DNA of 64,000 nucleotides, taken from Odobenus rosmarus divergens. Its lineage: Eukaryota; Chordata; Mammalia; Carnivora; Odobenidae. The notes beneath the pieces were generated by a model. It was not told where the DNA came from, ran no database searches, and saw nothing but the letters and a program-made list of their open reading frames with translations. Where the stretch lies: NCBI RefSeq assembly GCF_000321225.1, contig NW_004451869.1, positions 124,001 through 188,000 of the forward strand, written 5' to 3'. Made by a program: the position numbers and the translations under genes. Of the stretch, positions 55,052 through 64,000 are shown one piece after another; positions within the stretch are counted from its first letter, which is position 1; each line of letters begins with the position of its first letter.

Positions 55052-55814
55052 TCCAGCAATTGCACTACTGGGTATTTACCACAAAGATGCAAATGTAGGG
55101 ATCCGAAGGGGTACGTGCACCCCAATGTTTATAGCAGCAATGTCCACAATAGCCAAACTGTGGAAAGAGCCAAGATGTCCATCGACAGATGAATGGATAA
55201 AGAAGATGTGGTATATATACACAATGGAATATTATGCAGCCATCAAAAGGAATGAGATCTTGCCATTTGCAATGACGTGGATAGAACTGGAGGGTGTTAT
55301 GCTGAGTGAAATAAGTCAATCAGAGAAAGACATGTATCATATGACCTCACTGATATGAGGAATTCTTAATCTCAGGAAACAAACTGAGGGTTGCTGGAGT
55401 GGTGGGGGGTGGGAGGGATGGGGTGGCTGGGTGATAGACATCGGGGAGGGTACGTGCTATGGTGAGCACTGTGAATTGTGCAAGACTGTTGAATCACGGA
55501 TCTGTACTTCTGAAACAAATAATGCAATATATGTTAAGAAAAAAAAGAAGAAGAAGATAGCAGGAGGGGAAGAATGAAGGGGAGTAAGTCGGAAGGGGAG
55601 ACGAACCAGGAGAGACGATGGACTCTGAAAAACAAACTGAGGGTTCTAGAGGGGAGGGGGTGGGGGGATGGGTTCGCCTGGTGATGGGTATTAAAGAGGG
55701 CACATTCTGCGTGGAGCACTGGGTGTTATGCACAAACAATGAATCATGAAACACTACATCAAAAACTAATGATGTAATGTATGGTGATTAACATAACAAT
55801 AAAAAATTTTTTAA
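55052..55814 (+). mobile_element. younger 5'-truncated carnivore L1
   Basis: ORF2 end words are nearly undegraded: ACTACTGGGTATTTACCACA, ATGTTTATAGCAGCAATGTC, GGTATATATACACAATGGAA, CTGAGTGAAATAAGTCAATC. The 3' UTR follows and ends with AATAAAAAATTTTTTAAA. AAATCTCAAAAATCGTTA is repeated exactly at 55034-55051 and 55815-55832, so the insertion is intact and 763 bp long. It sits inside an older L1 in the same direction. Confidence 0.95.
55377..55760 (+). repeat. duplicated block inside L1 3' UTR
   Basis: AAACAAACTGAGGGTT occurs at 55377 and 55630, 253 bp apart. Each is followed by a G-rich part, a GATGGGTATTAAAGAGGG-like word, GAGCACTG and a TGAATCA word. The two blocks are diverged, so the duplication predates this insertion and probably belongs to the L1 lineage. 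Confidence 0.7.
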
Positions 55815-56814
55815 AAATCTCAAAAATCGTTAATGGTAAGCAAAAAGATAAGTTGCAGAAGTATACATATAGTACCATACCACTTACTTAAAATGCTTTT
55901 AGGTTCAATATTTTTAGCCTAGTTTACTGAGATATAATTTACATCCTGTAAAATTTACTCTTTTGGGGGTACAATTCCATAAGTTGCATACAGAGGCATA
56001 CAGTATGTGATCACCATCACAAATCAAGATATAGAACAGTTCCATCACCGCCCAAAATTCCTCGGTACTCCTTTGTAGGTACTGAATCCTGTCTCCCTGC
56101 TCCCAAACCCTGTAATCATACTGTATGTAGCCTTTTGAGACTGGCTTCATCCATTTTCCATAATGTGTTTGAGATTCATCCATGTTATTGTGTGTATCAA
56201 GGGTTTTTGTTGCTAAATAGTATTCCATTGTATGGATGTACCAGTGTATTCATCCATTCACCAGGTAGAGTGCAATTGGATTGTTTCCAGTATGGGCAAT
56301 TGTGAATCACCCTTCTGTAAACACTTGTGGACTGGTTTTTTTGCATATATAAGTTTTCGTTTCTCCTAGATAAATACCCAGGAGTGGACTTGCTGGATCA
56401 TCTGGTGAGTATATATTTAGTTTTATAAGAAGCTGTAGAACCATTTCCCCACTTCTCTGTATAATTTTGTATGAGAGTTCTAGAGCATCTTCACCAGCAT
56501 TTGGTATTGTCAAGTTCATTTGTTTTTTAAGTCATTCTAACAGGTGTCCCGTGGTAGTTCATTGTGTTTTTAATTGCCTTTCTCTATTAGCTGAACATCA
56601 TTTCATGTGGTTGCCTGCCATCCTTATCTCCTTGGCTGCACGGTTTGTTCAAGTCTTTTGACCATTTTTAATTGGGTTATTTGTTTACTTATAGAGTCTC
56701 AGGGGTTCTTTATATTCTGGATACAAGTTCTTTATCGCGTGTATTTTGCAAATATTTTTCTCCCCGTCTGTAGCTTCTCTTTCATAAGTGTCTTTTGAAA
56801 CTCAGATGTTTTTA

Positions 56815-56930
56815 GGGTGCCTGCCTGGCTCAGTCGGAAGAGCATCCAATTCTTGATCTCGGGGTCATGAGTTTGAGCTCCACGTTGGGTGTAGAGATTA
56901 CTAAAAAAAAAATAAACTTAAAAAAAAGAT
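56815..56930 (+). mobile_element. old tRNA-Lys-like SINE, first in a run of three
   Basis: GGTGCCTGCCTGGCTCAGTC, GGGGTCATGAGTTTGAGCTC and ACGTTGGGTGTAGAGATTAC lie very close to a tRNA-Lys plus GTAGAGATTACT tail. TCAGATGTTTTTA lies before it (56802-56814). Confidence 0.88.
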
Positions 56931-56935
56931 AATCA

Positions 56936-57120
56936 GGGGCACCTGGGTGGTTCGGTCAGTTAAGCATCCAACTCTTGATTTCAGCTCAGGTCATCTCCTC
57001 AGGGTCATGAGATCAAGCCCCTTTTTGGGCTCCCTCTCCCTCTGCCCCTCCCTCCCTCTAAAATAAATAAATGAATAAATACATAAATAAATACATACAT
57101 ACATACATAAAATATTTTTT
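56936..57120 (+). mobile_element. Can-SINE, second in the run
   Basis: Head GGGGCACCTGGGTGGTTCGG, body GCATCCAACTCTTGATTTCAG, tail a long (AAAT)/(ACAT)n. It is inserted in the A-tail of the first element. Confidence 0.92.
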
Positions 57121-57133
57121 AAAAATCAGATGC

Positions 57134-57317
57134 GGATGCCTGGGTGCCTCAGTCGTTAAGCGTCTGCCTTCGGCTCCAGTCATGATCCCAGGGTCCTGGG
57201 ATCGAGCCCCATATGGGGCTCCCTGCTCAGTAAGGAGCCTGCTTCCTCCTCTCCCATTCCCCCTGCTTGTGCTCTCTCTCTGTCTAAATAAAATCTTTGA
57301 AAAAAAATTAATAAATA
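57134..57317 (+). mobile_element. Can-SINE, third in the run, exact duplication
   Basis: Head GGATGCCTGGGTGCCTCAGT, body GGCTCCAGTCATGATCCCAG. AAAAATCAGATGC repeats exactly at 57121-57133 and 57318-57330. Confidence 0.95.
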
Positions 57318-57401
57318 AAAAATCAGATGCTTTTAATTTTGATGAAATCTAATTTGGCATATTTTTCTCCAATACCCCATGGATACACAAATTATATCTA
57401 A

Positions 57402-57508
57402 GGGGCACCTGGCTGGCTCAGTTGCTAGAATGTGGGACTCTTGATCTCAGAGTTGTGGGTCTGAGCCCCACGTTGGATGTAGAGATTACTTAAAAATAAA
57501 ATTAAAAA
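57402..57508 (+). mobile_element. old tRNA-Lys-like SINE with 13-bp duplication
   Basis: GGGGCACCTGGCTGGCTCAG, ACTCTTGATCTCAGAGTTGT, GGGTCTGAGCCCCACGTTGG and ATGTAGAGATTACT form almost a bare tRNA-Lys copy. AAATTATATCTAA and AAACTATATCTAA flank at 57389-57401 and 57509-57521. Confidence 0.94.
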
Positions 57509-57779
57509 AAACTATATCTAAAAATTTTTGCCTAACCAAAAGTCACAAAGATTGACTCCTTTGTTTCCTTCTGGAAATATCTTAATTTTAGGTTTTGCGT
57601 TTAGGTCTGGGATCCATTTCGAGTAATCTTTGTGTAGGTTGTAAGATATAGGTAATCATGGTTATTTTTATTGCTTCTTATTTTTTTTATATGCATGTCG
57701 TTGTTCCGGCACCATTTGTTGACATGATGACCATTCCTCCAGTGAATTGGAGAGTCTGAGTCTGGAGAACTCCAAGTTC

Positions 57780-58699
<920 letters not shown>

Positions 58700-58760
58700 T
58701 CAACTGACCATATTATGTGCACGTCTAGTTTCCGGTTTATGAAGTTTCAAAACGTGGAAA

Positions 58761-59679
58761 ACAGGATAGGGCTTAACCTGTTGGGGAGAACGAGTGAGGA
58801 ATTTAGATAGATAAAATTGTGTGATTTTTTTTTCAAATTATTTTAGCCTTTCTGGAGGAGCTGTGGTTGTCAGAGGTGAGGTTCCCCAGGAAACAGACTC
58901 AGAAATGGTGTTCAGCACACAGAATATTCGTTCACGAGTGTTCTTGAGATCAACACCTGTTGGAAGGAAGGAAGCAGGAGCAAGAGGGAGGACGTGTGCC
59001 TCCCCCAGCCTCAGAGGGAGCATCAGAGCTGGAATGGCCCATCACACTTGTCCCCAGTTAGCAAAAATGGCAGGTGGGACCACATACACCGAGGCCACGA
59101 GTGCACGGAAGGTGGTCTGAACAACGTGCCTTTGCAGGTAATCATAGCTGGGGGATGCCTGGGGTTCTAACTTGCATCTCCCTGCTAAAAATGAGGTTGC
59201 TTACCGATCACGGTCTGTGAAAAGGTGATGAAGTGACTTGGGGTCTTACTGAGACACAGAGGGCCCCCTCTGGAGCATCAACCTTCCTGCACCGGGAAGC
59301 AGCCTGGAAAGCCCTGGAAAATCCAAAACCCAGTCTCCCATTTCCATGCTTTCCCCGCTCATAAAATAACTGGGATTCTGGCTAGGGGTGGAGACTAAGA
59401 ATCAAGGAGAGGGTGTCCTGGCTTTAATCTAAACCCTGGCCCTCCAAAAATGAAGGATATCTAGCCAATTCCAGAGGACTAGTGAAGTTGCCCCCAGGGG
59501 GCTGTCAGGGAGAAAGACCCAAGAGCTTCCCAGGAAGAGACTCCTCCTGCAGGAAGAAAAGTGTCAGACCCAAGTAGATAGTGCCAGATCAGTCCCTCTG
59601 GTTGATCCTGGGCCTAGCCCCAGGGATCTAGGTCTGAGTCCCAGGGAAGGAGAATGCGTGAGAACATGGGAAGAACTCT
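58761..59679. other. single-copy DNA, no gene recognised
   Basis: 58830-59130 (GGAGGAGCTGTGGTTGTCAG, GGTTCCCCAGGAAACAGACTC) may be an old repeat. Open frames are short and unsupported. Confidence 0.4.
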
Positions 59680-59890
59680 GTATCTGTTGTCTATTGCAGT
59701 GAAACACACCATGCCAAACTCAGTGGTTTCAAACAACAAAACATTTTGTTTACCTATGAACTTAGGGTTTGGGCAAGGCTCCATGGGACAACTCACCTCT
59801 GCTGCAGGTGGCATGGGCTGGGGAACGTTCCCCGGGACCAGCAGCAAGTATAATTTCCTCTGAGAACTTTGGGTCTTGGGGTTCCATTTC
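59680..59890 (-). mobile_element. MER/MLT1-like repeat fragment
   Basis: TATCTGTTGTCTATTGCAGTG followed by AAACACACCATGCCAAACTC and AGTGGTTTCAAACAACAA is the antisense opening of this ancient repeat group. Confidence 0.5.
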
Positions 59891-59924
59891 ACTACCCAAT
59901 GACAACTTCCAATTATTGATCATC

Positions 59925-60075
59925 TACCCGGCACCAGGCGCTGTCCTTGATCTTACCACACCCCTGCCATGATGGTGTTATCATCCCCATTCTGCAGATA
60001 ATGGAATGGAGGCTTCAGGAGAGTAAGTGATCTGCCTGGGGATACACATGAAGGAAGCCACAAGATTGAGGCTGC
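59925..60075 (-). mobile_element. MIR fragment
   Basis: CCCATTCTGCAGATAATGGAA, GAGAGTAAGTGATCTGCCTGG and GGATACACATGAAGGAAGCC follow reversed MIR order. Confidence 0.55.
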
Positions 60076-60899
60076 CCAGAGCCACATGCCACCTCCCACT
60101 GGGGGCTGGGCAGTTCCAGTAGAGAAGTTCATGACAACACGCTGGGTGCACGGGGCCTCCTGAGCCTTCCCCCTCTGCAGGCCTGGGGCAGGGAGGATGC
60201 CTGACCCGCTCACTCTGTTCGGGAGTTGAACAGTAAATTAAAGGGCTTCATTATCTCATTTGAGAGTGCCATAAAACACTTTGGAAAGGTTGGTACATTA
60301 ACCGCAATCAAGTTCTCAAAGGCTCTGGATCCCTGGAAGGAACATCCCCTGATAAATTGCTCTTTTCACTGCGACGTGGCTAATGTGTCACCAGCCACCC
60401 CAGCATCTTTGCAAAGGATTTTAAAGAGAGCAGATTCCCTCCCAAGAGAGAAAATCCTCCTTGCAATGTCCAAAAGGGTGCCCTGGACCCAGCTCCCTCT
60501 CCTACGATCTGCGGAGAAGAACCTCGGGGGCTGCTTCGGATCTGGGGTCACCCGGGAACCCCCAGGATCCACCCCCCACCCGCCAGTTGCCAGTCATCCC
60601 ACAAGGCTTGAGTGAATGTCACTGCGAGGAAAGGTACATGCCATCCTAACCCTGCCCTCCCTGACTTTACAATCCAAACTTGGCTCTGTGTGAGTTCCCC
60701 AGGATTCGGTTATGATTTTTCTGAAAGCCAACCTGGGCCAGGCAGCCATCCAGAGACTTGCAATTTAGTGATCGTGAAATTGAGGCACAATTTACTCAAA
60801 AATCACACCTTCAGAATCTCAGGCCCTAACCCTTTCCAGAATCAGTTCCCAGGACACTAAAGAGCTGGAGTAAGGGTGGCCTCGGGAAGAGGAAAATAA
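60076..60899. other. single-copy DNA with a candidate regulatory island
   Basis: 60225-60470 is repeat-free and AT-balanced, with AGTAAATTAAAGGGCTTCATT, CCATAAAACACTTTGG and TTTGCAAAGGATTTTAAAGAG words that recall enhancer-like conserved blocks. No gene. Confidence 0.35.
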
Positions 60900-61040
60900 T
60901 AATCATAATCACAAGTGACACCTGCTGGCATTTCCCATTGGTCAGGCCTGGCCTCAGCACCCGCCCACACCACCCCGAATCCTTACAACAAGTCCTATTT
61001 ACAGATAAGGAAACTGAGGCCCAGGAGTGTGAGTGATAGG
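60900..61040 (-). mobile_element. MIR fragment
   Basis: TCCTATTTACAGATAAGGAAA and CTGAGGCCCAGGAGTGTGAG lie in reversed MIR order. Confidence 0.6.
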
Positions 61041-61664
61041 GACGTGGAGGCCCCTCCTCCTCTGTCTTCCACAGTGTCGACCTTTGGTTTCTTAGAGGCT
61101 ACACAGGCTGTCCTCAGTCACAGATCATGACAAAAAGGACAAAAGCGGGGGGGGGGGCACAGGCTGAGGAGTATGTAGGAAGGGGGAGGAGGCAGGAGAA
61201 GGCCATGGGAGGAAGTGATGTGTGATGGGGGGAGAGAGAGAAGGAAAGACTTGGTGGCCCCCTGTCCTGCCCTAGCCCTGCCCAATGACAGCACAAGAAA
61301 GGGGATGGTGTCCCCACTGTCACCATGGTGACTTAAGGCTCACCAGTTGATTCAATCAGTGAGTGTTCCTTAGGTACCTTTAGGAGCTCGGTCCTGCCAT
61401 TGGCCCTTGTGAGACCCATGGAAAGCTGTATCCAGAGCTTCCTCTTCTCCTAACCTCCCCTAGCCTCTGCCTTGCCATCTGCAGAATGGTTGTATGAATC
61501 CCTACCTCTCCGGAGGATCCGATGTAACAACACACATACAGGCACCAAGGAGAAGCCCTGGGCACACCCGTTTCTTTCCTCTCCTCCTTCACTGACGGGA
61601 GCCATCAGATGGGGAGCCATAGAGAGTAGGGGCCACAGGCTGCCAAAGGACTGTTCCTCCATGC
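61041..61664. other. unassigned DNA
   Basis: It contains a G-run at 61146-61157 and GA-rich DNA at 61185-61250. No gene. Confidence 0.4.
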
Positions 61665-61890
61665 ATTCATGCATTTGACAAATATTTACTGAGCATCTCC
61701 TGTGTGCCAGGAACAGCACTGGGTGCCTTCCTAAAGACATTCTTTCATTTAATCCCCCACACATGCACACACTCACACTCTGTGAGAGAGACACCGATAT
61801 GCCCATTTTACAGATAAGGAAACCAAAGCAGAGAAAAAAGATGTAACTAGCACAGCACAAAAGGGAGGAGAGGCCAAAATCCAGCTCAGC
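61665..61890 (-). mobile_element. MIR
   Basis: AATATTTACTGAGCATCTCC, TGTGTGCCAGGAACAGCACT, CTTTCATTTAATCCCCCACA and CCATTTTACAGATAAGGAAAC are in reversed MIR order. Confidence 0.7.
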
Positions 61891-61910
61891 CTGGCTCTCT
61901 AGGATGCGAT

Positions 61911-62270
61911 GTTGGTTGGTTTGTTGGTTGGTTGGTTGGTTGGCTTGGTTGGTTAGTTCGTTGGTTGGTTGACTAGTTTGTTGGTTGGTTGGTTGGTTGG
62001 TTGGTTGGTTAGTTGGTTGGTTGGTTGGTTGGTTGGTTGGTTGATCGGTTAGTTCATTGGTTGGTTGGTTGGTTGGTTGACTAGTTCGTTGGTTGGTTGG
62101 TTAGTTGGTTGGTTGGTTGACTAGTTGGTTGGTTGGTTGGTTGGTTGGTTGGTTGGTTGGTTGGTTGGTTGGTTGATTGGTTGGTTAGTTCATTGGTTGG
62201 TTGACTAGTTCGTTGGTTGGTTTGTTGGTTGGTTGGTAAGTTGGTTGGTTGGTTGGTTGGTTGGTTGGTT
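61911..62270 (+). repeat. (GGTT)n satellite-like array, 360 bp
   Basis: Nearly every block is GGTT, with repeated interruptions of the forms GACTAGTTCGTT, TTAGTTCATT and TTGATCGG. The TTAGTTCATT form recurs 136 bp apart (62051 and 62187), a hint of higher-order structure. The plus strand is G-rich. Confidence 0.93.
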
Positions 62271-62606
62271 TTCTGTATCCTATACTCTACTATGGTGGAG
62301 CTGAGTCATGCCTGGTGTCTAAGTACAGATTTGCAGCTGAGAGGCTGGCATCTGGTCCCTCGGGCTCTTGGCCCTGGGAGCAACAGGGAAAGAAGACCCT
62401 GCCCCAAGATCAGGATAATGGCTGGTGAGGATTAAGCTATGACTGTTTACATTAAGCCAGTCTACTGCACTTTGGGGACCAGTAATCCTTTGTTATGGGG
62501 GTGTGAGAGAGTGCGTGGGAAGGGCATCTCCAGCAAAGAATCAGAGCAATCTCTTCTTCCTGCAGCCCTGTGGAGGGGGAGAGAGAAGGGGGACAATAGT
62601 GTCCTA
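62271..62606. other. unassigned DNA
   Basis: No gene or clear repeat before the inverted repeat arm. Confidence 0.4.
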
Positions 62607-62687
62607 TTAAGTGTGGTGGGGGTGGAAAAAAGAAGAGAGGGAGGGTCAAGAGAACTTAATGTGGGCAAGAGGTATCTTTTTCTGGGG
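62607..62687 (+). repeat. inverted repeat, left arm (81 bp)
   Basis: TTAAGTGTGGTGGGGGTGGA through AGGTATCTTTTTCTGGGG pairs in reverse complement with 62896-62976. I count two mismatches in 81 positions. Confidence 0.92.
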
Positions 62688-62759
62688 GAGGTTAGATTTG
62701 GGAAGAAATGGAGGTGGCTGAGGCCTGGCCCCCCCTCAGAATAGGCCAAGGGGACAGCC

Positions 62760-62820
62760 ATCTGATTGGGCTCCTCCTCTGCTGAAGAACCCTCAGTGAC
62801 TCCCCATGGTCCTCAGCATT
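62760..62820 (+). mobile_element. possible L2 fragment in the spacer
   Basis: GCTGAAGAACCCTCAGTGAC followed by TCCCCATGGTCCTCAGCA resembles L2 sense words. Short and uncertain. Confidence 0.35.
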
Positions 62821-62895
62821 GTTTGTCAAACACAGGGGAGGAGATTCAAGGTCAGCTCACCTAGGGACTAGAGAAGGATCTAGAAAGAACCTGAG

Positions 62896-62976
62896 CCCCA
62901 GAAAAAGATACCTCTTGCCCAAATTAAGTTCTTTTGACCCTCCCTCTCTTCTTTTTTCCACCCCCACCACACTTAA
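62896..62976 (-). repeat. inverted repeat, right arm (81 bp)
   Basis: The reverse complement matches 62607-62687. The spacer is 208 bp. A further inverted match, about 20-25 bp (CTTCCCAAATCTAACCTCCC near 63107-63126), corresponds to 62688-62706, which lies just outside the left arm, so the duplicated block has been split or rearranged. Confidence 0.9.
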
Positions 62977-63329
62977 ACAGCCCGTAGCCTCCACACCCAG
63001 GACTCACCCCTTCCTGGGACCCTGAGTAGGTTAGGGGTCTCTGGGCTCCAGGGAAAATCTAAACCCAGACTTTAAGGAGCCCCCACACTTGGCTCTTACC
63101 CACAACTTCCCAAATCTAACCTCCCACCAGAGACCCCTCTACGACTCCTGACCATCACTCAACTCCTGTGGCCTCTTTCCCACTGTGGGGAACTCACTGC
63201 CTCCAAAGGTAGCCCAGCACCCACTTCTAGTTCCTGTGTTCGCCCTGCATTCTTCCTGTGGGCTCTTCTTCCAGATCTTTGTGGGCAGGCTGCTTGGTCC
63301 TGACCTCAGAGCATCCAATCCCCATCAAA
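62977..63329. other. unassigned DNA
   Basis: No gene. It holds the extra inverted segment at 63107-63126. Confidence 0.4.
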
Positions 63330-63460
63330 TCACACTGGTTTATTGTCTTTGGAGCGTGTGTACATCTTTACTTGTTTCCTGACAATAACCTCCCCCCACC
63401 TCCCAACTAGAACGGGTGTCTCGCTCATCTGTGAGTCCCCAGCAGGGCCCCTCCGTCCCT
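63330..63460 (+). mobile_element. L2 3' fragment
   Basis: CTAGAACGGGTGTCTCGCTC and ATCTGTGAGTCCCCAGCAGG follow L2 3' order in sense. Confidence 0.45.
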
Positions 63461-63569
63461 CCGCTCAGAACTTTGCCTTGACAGCAGCCTTCTGAGTCAG
63501 AGGAACAGACACACATGAAGAAGTTGTTATCAGGCAGGCAGTCACTCCTTGTGTGACTACCCGGAGTGG

Positions 63570-63770
63570 TCACATGCCTTTGCACTTACCGGGTGCCACA
63601 CGGGTTACAAAGGGCTCCTGCCAGCACCCTTTCCAGCTCTTTGGGGTGACACTGTTGTCCCCATCTTACAGATATAGAAACTGAGGCCCTGAAGGGGCCC
63701 CTCTGGCAAAGGGGGGGACTCAAGTCCAGAGGCGCAGATTTGCCTCCCAGCCCAGATTCTCTCTACGACA
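63570..63770 (-). mobile_element. MIR
   Basis: CCCCATCTTACAGATATAGAA, ACTGAGGCCCTGAAGGGG and CAAGTCCAGAGGCGCAGATT are in reversed MIR order. Confidence 0.65.
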
Positions 63771-63894
63771 CCAGCAGACTTACAGAACATTCTGTTGTCT
63801 GTTTCGCAAATCCAAGGCACGGGCGTGGAAAAGTCAGAGCCTGTTTCCCCCTCTGAGGACAAATCCCCAAAGGGGATCTCAGGTCTGTTTTGAG

Positions 63895-64000
63895 TAATAG
63901 CGGCATGGGATCATAGACTTGAAAGGAGGGCTTAAGATCTTCCAGGCCACTCCCTTCCATTTTACAGATGGAGAAACTGAGTCTTGCCCCACCAGCAATG
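63895..64000 (-). mobile_element. MIR-like fragment at window edge
   Basis: ATCATAGACTTGAAAGGAGG and CCATTTTACAGATGGAGAAAC followed by TGAGTC follow an ancient MIR3-like pattern, cut by the window end. Confidence 0.5.

Larger units (their letters stand above)
53441..55912 (+). mobile_element. old L1, ORF2 end and 3' UTR, host of other insertions
   Basis: TGAAAGACTCAAAAGAATATC, ACATTCATGGATGGGAAGAG, TCTTTTCTGGGAACTTGCCA, AGAAAAACCATAAAG-type words, GAGATACCATTTTACATTC, GAACGAGAGCTTCAGGTATC and, beyond the younger L1, AGTTGCAGAAGTATACATA are old L1 words in order. A SINE at 54166 and a young L1 at 55052 interrupt it. Confidence 0.8.

Noticed and set aside
55020..55358. 112-codon plus-strand open frame
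   Set aside because: It is the C-terminal remnant of L1 ORF2 in a 5'-truncated copy, not a gene.

Overview
This window is nuclear DNA from a mammal, and its repeats point to a carnivoran of the arctoid caniform group (bear, seal or mustelid). I count 31 tRNA-Lys-derived Can-SINEs. The younger ones share a head reading GGGGCGCCTGGGTGGCTCAG, a CT-rich 3' part and an (AAAT)n AAATCTT A-rich tail. The dog SINEC_Cf head and the typical cat SINE body are both absent. The lineage call rests on family recognition by eye, not on a database search.

I found no intact protein-coding gene and no functional RNA gene. The open frames are short, many run through repeats, and none shows a domain or exon structure I recognise. 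The one gene-derived sequence is a processed RPL6 (ribosomal protein L6) pseudogene at about 57780-58699. It has lost its ATG and carries one in-frame stop. The window therefore looks like intergenic or deep-intronic DNA.

Layout. 1-437 is a CA-rich minisatellite with a 147-bp higher-order unit. 438-14 kb is mostly old single-copy DNA, with an L1 3' end, an LTR-like repeat, a Tigger1-derived element (6604-7044), a pure (GAA)35 tract (7358-7462) and two SINEs. 14-26 kb holds SINEs, L1 3' ends, MIRs, a Z-DNA-type tract (22967-23006) and a SINE cluster (25494-26152). 26-31 kb has LTR-like repeats and single-copy DNA. 31.7-33.2 kb is a nest: an L1 split by a MER2-type DNA transposon, itself split by two SINEs, ending in (GATA)n. 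35.8-40.2 kb is two L1 3' segments with SINEs. 42.4-43.5 kb is an antisense L1 holding two SINEs at one target site plus a third. 43.5-51 kb is L2, LTR-like repeats and long GC-rich single-copy stretches. 51.4-58.8 kb is almost solid LINE: sense old L1/HAL1-like DNA, a younger 5'-truncated L1 (55052-55814), then an antisense L1 interrupted by four SINEs and the RPL6 pseudogene. 58.8-64 kb has MIRs, a 360-bp GGTT array, an 81-bp inverted repeat and more single-copy DNA.

The genes do not work together here because there are none. What the window records is a history of insertions, which target-site duplications and interruption order allow to be partly ordered. Several repeat-free islands look compositionally distinctive and could be regulatory, but nothing in the sequence alone proves this. 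I found no convincing undescribed biological system.
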